The notes under the pieces are model-generated. The model did not search any database, was not told the DNA's origin, and saw only the letters and a program-made list of their open reading frames with translations. The translations under genes were made by a program, and so were the position numbers. From contig CBDHFM010000030.1 in NCBI GenBank assembly GCA_965262505.1, positions 1,736,001 to 1,800,000 on the forward strand: a DNA stretch of 64,000 nucleotides, given 5' to 3'. Within the stretch, counting starts at the first letter, position 1. Each line of letters starts with the position of its first letter. Positions 10,759 through 17,990 of this stretch are shown one piece after another. The stretch comes from JACPPO01 sp965262505. Its GTDB lineage: Bacteria > Acidobacteriota > Vicinamibacteria > Vicinamibacterales > UBA2999.

Positions 10759-10804
10759 TCGATCCTGGTTCGAGGAACTGCGGCGGCTGGTGCCGACGAA
10801 CTGA
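10759..10804 (+). pseudogene. Kinase C-terminal tail shard
   Basis: The frame reads SWFEELRRLVPTN then stop. This is the terminal peptide of acidobacterial Ser/Thr kinase-TolB proteins, here without any kinase body. It sits between the FAH-family gene and the next GW gene. The DNA of this tail is identical over about 25 bp to four other shards in the window. Confidence 0.6.
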
Positions 10805-10837
10805 GCGGCTGGCTGAATCCTCCAAGGAGTGCTGAAC

Positions 10838-11731
10838 ATGCTCAATCGCCTGCTGGTTGTGTTGGTCGCCCTATTGTGCGCGGCGTTCACCTTTCCGGTG
10901 AACTCGCTGGCCCAGACAAGTTCTTCCCCCGCGACGGATTGGCCCGGTACCAACCCGACTCGCACCACAACGCAGAATGGGGAAGAAGCTGTGCCTGTGC
11001 ACGACATTTCCGGGCTGTGGTCCGGGCTGTGGGGCGCGAGGCTAGGAAATCAGGCCAAAGGCGTCCAATTGCACCCGAACGATGGAACGCCGGCCAATCA
11101 GCCGCCCTACACTCCCCTTGGCGTGCAGCTCTTCAAGTCCCACAAGCCTCTGGAGGGCTACGATGAGGTCCCTCCGGCGCAGAATAATGATCCGAGGGTT
11201 CGATGCGAGCCGTTGGGGTTCCCGCGCATGAATCATTACAATCTCGGTGTCCGAATCTATCAGGACGAATCCAACGTGGCCATGCTCTACCAGTACGACT
11301 ACCGTTGGCGCATGATTTGGACCGACGGTCGATCTCTCCCCAAATTGCTGGATGGCGGCGTGGAAGTGAATGGCGGCGAGTACCGCGAACAACGCTGGTA
11401 CGGGTACTCCGTCGCCAAGTGGGTCGACGATTACACGCTGGAGGTTCAGACCGTCGGAGCGATGCCGGAAGACCGCGTTTGGCTCGATAATGCTGGCCGC
11501 CCCATCAGCGACCAGGTCAAGGTCACCGAGACGCTGAAGCGCCTGGACTATGACACCTTGGAATGGTCAGAGACGATCGAAGATCCCAAACTCTACACAA
11601 GACCGTGGCAGACCATGAAGCTCCAATTGGCTTTGCAGGATCCGCGAGTCGACATCCTGACGCGCTATTGCTCGCCCCGGGAATACGAAATCTATAATGA
11701 GATGTTCGGCGATGCAGCAAGCGCACCGTAA
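10838..11731 (+). CDS. Secreted GW-family protein of unknown function (paralogue 2)
   Basis: The protein has 297 residues. The ATG at 10838 is preferred over the GTG at 10829 because AAGGAG lies 8 bases before it. The signal peptide ends near NSLAQ. Shared motifs in order are PVHDISGLW, YTPLG, CEPLGFPRM, MLYQ, WRMIWTDGRSLP, WYGYSVAKWVDDYTL, AGRPISD, DPKLYTRPW and a late RYC. It carries a longer insertion (GGVEVNGGEYREQ) before the WYGYS motif. A DUF6152 gene follows. Function unknown. Confidence 0.75.
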   Translation: MLNRLLVVLVALLCAAFTFPVNSLAQTSSSPATDWPGTNPTRTTTQNGEEAVPVHDISGLWSGLWGARLGNQAKGVQLHPNDGTPANQPPYTPLGVQLFKSHKPLEGYDEVPPAQNNDPRVRCEPLGFPRMNHYNLGVRIYQDESNVAMLYQYDYRWRMIWTDGRSLPKLLDGGVEVNGGEYREQRWYGYSVAKWVDDYTLEVQTVGAMPEDRVWLDNAGRPISDQVKVTETLKRLDYDTLEWSETIEDPKLYTRPWQTMKLQLALQDPRVDILTRYCSPREYEIYNEMFGDAASAP

Positions 11732-11814
11732 CCCGGAGGGGGTCTCAGACCGGGGCAAACGCCCGAAAAGATTTACTCGGCAGAGCTGGAGCTCATAGAA
11801 CGGAGGAACGCACG

Positions 11815-12225
11815 ATGAGAAATAGACTGGCCATGGTGTTTGCGGTGGTGGTCGGGCTTTCGGTTCCCCTGTTTGCCCATCACGGCGGCACGACGCTCTA
11901 CACCGATAGAACGGTCACTTTGAAAGGAACCGTCAAGATCTGGCATTGGTCCAACCCCCACTGTTTGCTGACGATTACCGTCACGGGGGACGACGGCGAA
12001 GCGGTGGACTGGATTGCCGAATTGCAAGCTCCGAATACCATCCATCCTCTGGGCTTTCTCAAGAATTCCTTTAAGCCCGGGGATGAGGTTACCGTCACTT
12101 TGCGGCCGACGAAGAACGGCAGTCCCAGGGGCAGTCTCAGTCGGGTTGTGCTCGCCGATGGCACAGAGCTAAACCCGCGGGGTTTCCGCAATGGGGGCAG
12201 CGGCCGCGGCGGCGAAGCCCAGTAA
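11815..12225 (+). CDS. Secreted DUF6152 protein (copy 2)
   Basis: The 136-residue protein has signal peptide MRNRLAMVFAVVVGLSVPLF then A-HHGG. The body has KGTVKIWHWSNPHCLLTITV and FKPGDEVTVTL, and ends in a Gly/Arg-rich tail. It is closest to copy 1: both start MRN and share GDEVTV, whereas copies 3 and 4 share TSETL.GD.LVI. The order GW then DUF6152 is repeated here, so pairing is likely functional. Family function unknown. Confidence 0.8.
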   Translation: MRNRLAMVFAVVVGLSVPLFAHHGGTTLYTDRTVTLKGTVKIWHWSNPHCLLTITVTGDDGEAVDWIAELQAPNTIHPLGFLKNSFKPGDEVTVTLRPTKNGSPRGSLSRVVLADGTELNPRGFRNGGSGRGGEAQ

Positions 12226-12508
12226 CGGCCACAGGTCTGTCCTATCTTCTCTTCCTCTCTTTCTAGCTCGGGGTGTCTTGATGCCTTCGGGCGCCGGGGG
12301 CGGCGCATATTGCCCGCCGGGATCGTGTGCTATCAGTCGTCCTCGTACTCCAGACCGTCCGAGGGACGATGCAGCCTTTCTACATGGAGCAAGCGCGATC
12401 CGTCTCGGGCTGGAAACCCGAAGATGACGAGCTCGTCGCCGGCGCGAAGCGTCTCGGAAGTAATGCCCTGCTCGGCCGACGTCCCCCCGTCTTCAGTAGC
12501 ACTTCGGT

Positions 12509-13357
12509 TTAGAGTCCGGCGGTGACTGTACTGCGTTCCGCGACCAGCCGCTTGGCGTACTGGGCGGGCGTGAGCCCGCCCAGTCCCTTCTTCGGCCGCT
12601 CCTCGTTGTACTCGCGTCGCCAGGCCTCGACGAGGACCTGGGTATGGACCAGACTCGTGAACCAGTGCTCGTTGAGGCACTCGTCGCGGAACCGGCCGTT
12701 GAACGATTCGATATAGGCGTTCTGATTCGGCTTGCCCGGCTCGATCAGGCGCAACGTGACGCCGTGCGTATGGGCCCATGTCAGCATGGCGCGCCCGCAG
12801 AACTCCTTCCCGTTGTCGGTGCGCAAGATACGCGGCAGGCCGCGCTTGAGCGCGAGTTGATCGAGCACGCGGGTGACCGGCAGCCCACCGAACGCGCGGG
12901 CCGGCACGATGGCCACCGCTTCGGTGGTCGCGTCATCGACGACGGTCAGGCACTTCACCACCCGTCCCTCGGCCGTGCGGTCGAAGACGAAGTCGGCAGA
13001 CCAGACCTCGTTCGGCGCCTGGGGGCGTACCAGGGGCTGGCGGTCCGCCACCGGGATCTTCTTGCGTCGCCGCCGACGTACCTGCAGCCTAGCCTCGGTA
13101 TACAGGCGCTCCACCCGCTTGTGGTTGACCCGTGTTCCCGCCTGCCGCAGCTTGAGGTAGATCATCCCGGCACCGTAGCGACGGTGCCGGTGCGCTAAGG
13201 TCACGATGCGGGCTCGCAACGCCGCGTTAGTATCCGGCGCCGGGGTGTATCGCAGCGACGAGGCACTCATGTGCACCAGCGCGAGCGCGCGCCGCTCGCT
13301 CACCCCCTGCGCGGTCATATCCCGCACCAGCACCCGTCGGGCTGGGGCGGTCACCAC
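12509..13357 (-). CDS. IS3-family OrfB (integrase core)
   Basis: The 282-residue OrfB has an HTH_21-like region (HRHRRYGAGMIYLKLRQAG), the rve core with VWSADFVFD (first Asp), LRTDNGKEF (second Asp) and NAYIESFNGRFRDECLN (Glu), then the terminal EERPKKGLGGLTPAQYAKRL. Its GTG start overlaps OrfA by 7 bp at the slippery site, so it is probably made mainly as a fusion. Confidence 0.9.
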   Translation of the reverse strand: MVTAPARRVLVRDMTAQGVSERRALALVHMSASSLRYTPAPDTNAALRARIVTLAHRHRRYGAGMIYLKLRQAGTRVNHKRVERLYTEARLQVRRRRRKKIPVADRQPLVRPQAPNEVWSADFVFDRTAEGRVVKCLTVVDDATTEAVAIVPARAFGGLPVTRVLDQLALKRGLPRILRTDNGKEFCGRAMLTWAHTHGVTLRLIEPGKPNQNAYIESFNGRFRDECLNEHWFTSLVHTQVLVEAWRREYNEERPKKGLGGLTPAQYAKRLVAERSTVTAGL

Positions 13358-13614
13358 TTTTTTCGCAACGCATCGCGCGTCACCTCGTTGTCCAGCACGG
13401 ACTCGGCCAGCAGCTTCTTCAGCCGCGTATTCTCGGCAATCAGCTCCTTCAGGCGTTTCGCGTCCGAGACGGTCATCCCGCCGAACTTATTCCGCCAGAG
13501 GTAGTAACTGGCCTCCGAGAACCCGTGCCGGCGGCACAGGTCCTTCACCGGCAGGCCCGCTTCGGACTCCCGCAGGAACCCGATGATCTGCGCCTCGCTG
13601 AATCGTTGCTTCAC
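13351..13614 (-). CDS. IS3-family OrfA
   Basis: The 87-residue DNA-binding protein has a helix-turn-helix of the Transposase_8 type (EAQIIGFLRESEAGLPVKDL then CRRHGFSEASYYLWRNKFGG) and a C-terminal leucine-zipper-like helix (LKELIAENTRLKKLLAE). It ends in RKKW at an AAAAAAG heptamer (13357-13363). Slipping -1 there would fuse it to OrfB and make the OrfAB transposase. Confidence 0.88.
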   Translation of the reverse strand: MKQRFSEAQIIGFLRESEAGLPVKDLCRRHGFSEASYYLWRNKFGGMTVSDAKRLKELIAENTRLKKLLAESVLDNEVTRDALRKKW

Positions 13615-13996
13615 GTCCGATCTCCCTTCTCGTGAGCTCGGACTCTAAACCCGGGTGCTACTCAATTCGGGGGGGACGTCGCGGCCATGTCGGCGACATC
13701 GTCCATCTCGAGTGCCCACACTTCGGTACGCCTCGCGGCATCAGTGACTTCCATACGCATCTGAGAGTGGGGATTGCGAATCAGCACTTCGAGAACGATA
13801 CCCTCGACCGTAACGGCAGCCCTTGGATCGTATTGCCCCGCGACCGAGTGATGTGCATGCGAGCCGACTGTAGTCGCCAGCGCTGCGAACCCCCCTATGG
13901 CAATGAACAATCCGTATCTCATGCTCCGATCATAGTTCAGTCGAGGTTGCGGTTGTTCTGTGGTGGGATTAGCCTTGCGGTGAGTGGCGTCCCTAA

Positions 13997-15299
13997 GAGC
14001 CTGTAAGGAAATAACTGCTTGTACTGTTGATCGGCGAGTAGTACGCTGCGCCCGTGGAGGTGGCCACCCTGCGGGCAAAGCATGCAGCGCTGGCGCCCGT
14101 GCTCACGGAGCGATCGCGCCGGGTGTGGGCGGCGACTGAGGCCCAGGCGATCGGTTATGGCGGCACGGCGCTGGTCGCCCGAGCCACGGGTATCGCGACA
14201 TCGACCATCCAGCGCGGTTTGCGTGAATTGACGGCGGACGAGCCGCTCGCGGGCGGCCGGACGCGAAGGGCGGGCGGCGGCCGCAAGCGCGCGATCGATC
14301 TCGACGCGACGCTGCTGCGCGATTTGGATGCGTTGGTTGAGCCGACCGCCCCCGGCGATCCCGACTCGCCGCTGCGGTGGACGTGCCAGAGCGCACGGAC
14401 GTTGGCGGTGGCGCTCGACGGTCTGGGCCACCGCGTCAGCCACACGGTGGTCGCCGAGTTGTTGCACGGACTGGGCTACAGCCTGCAGGGCAACGCCAAG
14501 ACTCGTGAGGGCCGCCAGCATGTCGATCGGGACGCGCAGTTTCGGTACATCGCCCGGCGCGTGCGACGCGCGCAACGGCAACAGCAGCCGACGATTTCGG
14601 TGGACACCAAGAAGAAGGAGCTGGTCGGCGCGTTCAAGAACGCGGGCCGCACCTGGCGCCCGGCGAAGACGCCGCAGCGGGTACAGGTCCACGACTTCGT
14701 GATCCCGGCCACCGCCACCACGGGCGGGAAGGCCATTCCGTATGGCATCTACGATCTGCATCGCAACGAAGGCTGGGTGCGTGTCGGGATCGATCACGAC
14801 ACCGCGAGCTTCGCGGTACGGTCGATCCAGCGTTGGTGGCAGCACATGGGTCGCCCGGCGTATCGACAAGCCCAGTCGCTGTTGATCACGGCGGATGCAG
14901 GCGGGAGCAACGGGGCGCGCCTCCGGTTGTGGAAGTGGGAACTGCCGCGTCTGGCCAATCGGACGGGCTTGGTGATCACGGTCTGTCACTTTCCGCCGGG
15001 TACGAGCAAGTGGAACAAGATCGAGCATCGGGTGTTCTCGCACATCGCGATGAATTGGCGCGGCACCCCACTCGTCGACTTGGCCACGATCGTGAGCCTC
15101 ATTGGCTCGACGCACAGTCGGTCCGGACTCCGCGTTCGGTCGGAACTCGACCGCGGCCCATACCCGGGTGGCCTCACCGTCACCGATGCGCAGCTGGCGA
15201 CGGTACGCCTCGAGCGGCATCGCTTTCACGGCGACTGGAACTACACGATCCATCCCGCTGCTCCGAGAACACAAAAGTCAGTAATTGTCTGACAAGCCC
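13997..15299 (+). mobile_element. ISAzo13-type element, copy 1
   Basis: The 1303-bp element has ends GAGCCTGTAAGGAAATAACTG and, inverted, GGGCTTGTCAGACAATTACTG. It is flanked by TAA on both sides (13994-13996, 15300-15302). The second copy of the host repeat near 34.6 kb reads GCGTCCCTAAGCATTC uninterrupted, which is the empty site and confirms both boundaries. Confidence 0.88.
14054..15292 (+). CDS. ISAzo13-family transposase, copy 1
   Basis: The 412-residue transposase has an N-terminal HTH (TGIATSTIQRGLRELTADEP) and an RNase H-like DDE domain. Features are TISVDTKKKELVGAFKN (first Asp), LLITADAGGSNGARLRLWKW (second Asp) and PPGTSKWNKIEHRVFSHI (Glu). This is the pattern of ISAzo13/Rhodopirellula-type transposases. 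It differs from copy 2 by Q for E near residue 30 and is otherwise identical over the parts compared. Confidence 0.88.
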   Translation: MEVATLRAKHAALAPVLTERSRRVWAATEAQAIGYGGTALVARATGIATSTIQRGLRELTADEPLAGGRTRRAGGGRKRAIDLDATLLRDLDALVEPTAPGDPDSPLRWTCQSARTLAVALDGLGHRVSHTVVAELLHGLGYSLQGNAKTREGRQHVDRDAQFRYIARRVRRAQRQQQPTISVDTKKKELVGAFKNAGRTWRPAKTPQRVQVHDFVIPATATTGGKAIPYGIYDLHRNEGWVRVGIDHDTASFAVRSIQRWWQHMGRPAYRQAQSLLITADAGGSNGARLRLWKWELPRLANRTGLVITVCHFPPGTSKWNKIEHRVFSHIAMNWRGTPLVDLATIVSLIGSTHSRSGLRVRSELDRGPYPGGLTVTDAQLATVRLERHRFHGDWNYTIHPAAPRTQKSVIV

Positions 15300-15302
15300 T
15301 AA

Positions 15303-15540
15303 GCATTCTGAGTTGGAACCAGATCGCGGGTTTCCTCGAATCGATGCGCCAGCTACGTGAGTCGGCTGGATTCGCGGCCTGACACCCCTGACAGTCGGCC
15401 AGACACACGTTCCCGATCACTCCCACCCGTGATTGGAACTACTGATTCAGGCTGTCAGATGATGGGCTACGCGGCTGAAAGGGAGCTAGATCGACGGGAG
15501 AGCCCGTCAGTTCACCGGCACCAGCCGCCGCAGTTCCTCG
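15303..15540. repeat. Diverged ~250-bp repeat, copy 1
   Basis: The stretch is homologous to 34628-34870. Its left edge continues on the other side of the ISAzo13 element (about 13985-13996). It begins with a coding-like tail WNQIAGFLESMRQLRESAGF then stop on the plus strand, continues with shared non-coding sequence (CCGATCACTCCCACCC, GATTCA.GCTGTCAGATGA) and ends in an inverse kinase tail (15508-15540). No complete gene is present. Confidence 0.7.
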
Positions 15541-15596
15541 GCCAGCGCGGCGAGTCCGGCCAACAAGACCACCATCATCAGAACTTTCGTTTTCAC
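15507..15596 (-). pseudogene. Chimeric mini-ORF: signal peptide fused to kinase tail
   Basis: A GTG start with a GGAGG site opens VKTKVLMMVVLLAGLAALA, a normal signal peptide. After 19 codons it switches to EELRRLVPVN and stops. By analogy with the GW-DUF6152 order at 10.8-12.2 kb, the lost gene was probably a DUF6152 paralogue following the GW gene at 15613-16479. The fusion point is near 15540 and marks a rearrangement. Confidence 0.55.
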
Positions 15597-15612
15597 CGTG
15601 CGCCTCCAGACA

Positions 15613-16479
15613 TCAATTCCCCTGGCGATCGCGAATTGCCGCATCGGGATCGCTGCCGGCCGGATCGCCCATCTCTTCCAAGTACCGCTGCACCGACGAC
15701 GGTATGCAGGTGAAGTTAAAAAGTGTCTGGCTCGGAACCCACCGGAAATGTTCCACCCCGAGAGGGAACGGTCCGGTGTAGAGCGCTGGGTCATCCATGA
15801 CCACCGTCAGCGACAGATCGTTCTGGCTGGACCGGTGAAAGCGTTCCGTCACCACCGCATCGACGCTATGGGGATAGCCGGCCCTGGCGACCCAGGTCGC
15901 CGGGTCCATCCCGGTTGTCTCCACCACAAAGGTGTAGTCGTCCTCCCAGCCGCCTATCGAGTAGCCGTTGTACGTCGGGTCATGGGCGTCCGGACCCCTG
16001 CCGCCCACATTGGTCGGAAGGTCTCGCCCGTCCGTCCACACCTCACGCCAGATATTCATCCACATGAGCAAGAGAAAGGTCCGGTCCTGCCCCGTCGCGA
16101 GCGTCATCCCACGAGCCTCATCGTTCATGTTCCGAGGAAAACCCAACGGATCGCAGAATCGGGCAAAAGGATCGTTCGTACCGGCGGGACTGTATATCGC
16201 AAGCGGCAAGTTCTGGTCGAACAACTGCTGGCCTAACGGTGTAAGAGGTGGTGGGGCCAGACCCTCGCCCCTCTCAACACCCGCGCCAGTTGACTCTCCT
16301 GTCCATGTCCCGGTCAGATCGCGCACCGGCGCGGGCCCGCCGGGTCCAGCGTTGGCCCTCACGTCCGCCGGATAATATTTCCACGGCGAGCGTGGCGCAT
16401 CGCCTTGCGCGGCAGCCAACGCCGAAAGCAACAGCACACTCGCAACGCCTGCGACGACGCCCGTGCACGTTTTTCGCAT
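15613..16479 (-). CDS. Secreted GW-family protein of unknown function (paralogue 3)
   Basis: The protein has 288 residues with signal peptide MRKTCTGVVAGVASVLLLSA and cleavage after LAAAQ. Shared motifs are PVRDLTGTW, LTPLG, CDPLGFPRNM, WREVWTDGRDLP, YNGYSIGGWEDDYTFVVETT, AGYPHS, MDDPALYTGPF and a late FTC. It is the most divergent of the three paralogues. It has lost its downstream DUF6152 partner to the rearrangement at 15540. Upstream, the 30-bp motif (site B) and an ISAzo13 copy lie within 55 bp of the start, so its promoter may be disturbed. Function unknown. Confidence 0.75.
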   Translation of the reverse strand: MRKTCTGVVAGVASVLLLSALAAAQGDAPRSPWKYYPADVRANAGPGGPAPVRDLTGTWTGESTGAGVERGEGLAPPPLTPLGQQLFDQNLPLAIYSPAGTNDPFARFCDPLGFPRNMNDEARGMTLATGQDRTFLLLMWMNIWREVWTDGRDLPTNVGGRGPDAHDPTYNGYSIGGWEDDYTFVVETTGMDPATWVARAGYPHSVDAVVTERFHRSSQNDLSLTVVMDDPALYTGPFPLGVEHFRWVPSQTLFNFTCIPSSVQRYLEEMGDPAGSDPDAAIRDRQGN

Positions 16480-16500
16480 CGTCTGCTCCTTGTCTGTTTG

Positions 16501-16532
16501 ACGATAGCCGATATTAGCGGGGTCAGAAGTTA
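16501..16532 (+). repeat. Recurring 30-bp motif, site B
   Basis: ACGATAGCCGAT then ATTAGCGGGGTCAGAAG, running into the left end of ISAzo13 copy 2. It matches sites A (5366-5395, inverse), C (26604-26636) and D (28922-28946, inverse). Confidence 0.6.
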
Positions 16533-17835
16533 GGGCTTGTCAGACAATTACTGACTTTTGTGTTCTCGGAGCAGCGGGATGGATCGTGTAGTTCCAGTCG
16601 CCGTGAAAGCGATGCCGCTCGAGGCGTACCGTCGCCAGCTGCGCATCGGTGACGGTGAGGCCACCCGGGTATGGGCCGCGGTCGAGTTCCGACCGAACGC
16701 GGAGTCCGGACCGACTGTGCGTCGAGCCAATGAGGCTCACGATCGTGGCCAAGTCGACGAGTGGGGTGCCGCGCCAATTCATCGCGATGTGCGAGAACAC
16801 CCGATGCTCGATCTTGTTCCACTTGCTCGTACCCGGCGGAAAGTGACAGACCGTGATCACCAAGCCCGTCCGATTGGCCAGACGCGGCAGTTCCCACTTC
16901 CACAACCGGAGGCGCGCCCCGTTGCTCCCGCCTGCATCCGCCGTGATCAACAGCGACTGGGCTTGTCGATACGCCGGGCGACCCATGTGCTGCCACCAAC
17001 GCTGGATCGACCGTACCGCGAAGCTCGCGGTGTCGTGATCGATCCCGACACGCACCCAGCCTTCGTTGCGATGCAGATCGTAGATGCCATACGGAATGGC
17101 CTTCCCGCCCGTGGTGGCGGTGGCCGGGATCACGAAGTCGTGGACCTGTACCCGCTGCGGCGTCTTCGCCGGGCGCCAGGTGCGGCCCGCGTTCTTGAAC
17201 GCGCCGACCAGCTCCTTCTTCTTGGTGTCCACCGAAATCGTCGGCTGCTGTTGCCGTTGCGCGCGTCGCACGCGCCGGGCGATGTACCGAAACTGCGCGT
17301 CCCGATCGACATGCTGGCGGCCCTCACGAGTCTTGGCGTTGCCCTGCAGGCTGTAGCCCAGTCCGTGCAACAACTCGGCGACCACCGTGTGGCTGACGCG
17401 GTGGCCCAGACCGTCGAGCGCCACCGCCAACGTCCGTGCGCTCTGGCACGTCCACCGCAGCGGCGAGTCGGGATCGCCGGGGGCGGTCGGCTCAACCAAC
17501 GCATCCAAATCGCGCAGCAGCGTCGCGTCGAGATCGATCGCGCGCTTGCGGCCGCCGCCCGCCCTTCGCGTCCGGCCGCCCGCGAGCGGCTCGTCCGCCG
17601 TCAATTCACGCAAACCGCGCTGGATGGTCGATGTCGCGATACCCGTGGCTCGGGCGACCAGCGCCGTGCCGCCATAACCGATCGCCTCGGCCTCAGTCGC
17701 CGCCCACACCCGGCGCGATCGCTCCGTGAGCACGGGCGCCAGCGCTGCATGCTTTGCCCGCAGGGTGGCCACCTCCACGGGCGCAGCGTACTACTCGCCG
17801 ATCAACAGTACAAGCAGTTATTTCCTTACAGGCTC
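16533..17835 (-). mobile_element. ISAzo13-type element, copy 2
   Basis: It has the same 1303-bp length and ends as copy 1, in inverse orientation. The flanks are TTA on the left and TAA on the right, so only a TA duplication is shared. This suggests a 2-bp target or later change on one side. Confidence 0.85.
16540..17778 (-). CDS. ISAzo13-family transposase, copy 2
   Basis: The 412-residue protein is identical to copy 1 apart from E instead of Q near residue 30 (ATEAEAIGYGG). All DDE-region motifs are intact. The near identity of the two copies points to recent transposition. Confidence 0.88.
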   Translation of the reverse strand: MEVATLRAKHAALAPVLTERSRRVWAATEAEAIGYGGTALVARATGIATSTIQRGLRELTADEPLAGGRTRRAGGGRKRAIDLDATLLRDLDALVEPTAPGDPDSPLRWTCQSARTLAVALDGLGHRVSHTVVAELLHGLGYSLQGNAKTREGRQHVDRDAQFRYIARRVRRAQRQQQPTISVDTKKKELVGAFKNAGRTWRPAKTPQRVQVHDFVIPATATTGGKAIPYGIYDLHRNEGWVRVGIDHDTASFAVRSIQRWWQHMGRPAYRQAQSLLITADAGGSNGARLRLWKWELPRLANRTGLVITVCHFPPGTSKWNKIEHRVFSHIAMNWRGTPLVDLATIVSLIGSTHSRSGLRVRSELDRGPYPGGLTVTDAQLATVRLERHRFHGDWNYTIHPAAPRTQKSVIV

Positions 17836-17990
17836 TAAAGGCAGGTCCCCATCATGCGACGCTGGCCCATGGACAGCCGAGGCGCGCGCCGGTAGTCAGC
17901 CCCATCCGAGTCGGGCGTGAGTATACGGGGAATCGCACAATGTCAGCCAATCCGACACCCTATGAAGGACCAGTCCAATCAAACGGGATA

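Larger units (their letters stand above)
12483..13675 (-). mobile_element. IS3-family element, complete
   Basis: The element is 1193 bp with inverted ends CCCCCCG..(T)(T/C)(G/C)AGTAGCAC, then GGTTTAGAGTCCG. It is flanked by ACGT on both sides (12479-12482 and 13676-13679). It carries OrfA and OrfB in overlapping frames with an A-rich slippery site. Confidence 0.85.
12333..13922 (-). pseudogene. Secreted DUF6152 protein (copy 3), interrupted by IS3-family element
   Basis: The 5' part (13922-13680) begins MRYGLFIAIGGFAALATTVG, has HAHHS after the signal peptide and NPHSQMRMEV. The 3' part (12482-12333) has QGITSETLRAGDELVIFGFP and ends in YEDD. With the IS and one ACGT duplication removed, the frame runs through MAATSAEQGITSETL without a break and gives 130 residues, the same length as the intact copy at 48248-48640. 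The gene is therefore a clean insertional knockout. Confidence 0.85.

Noticed and set aside
16558..17838. A 426-codon frame antisense to the ISAzo13 transposase (and its twin at 13937-15274)
   Set aside because: Mirror frame of a well-defined transposase; it appears twice only because the IS is duplicated.
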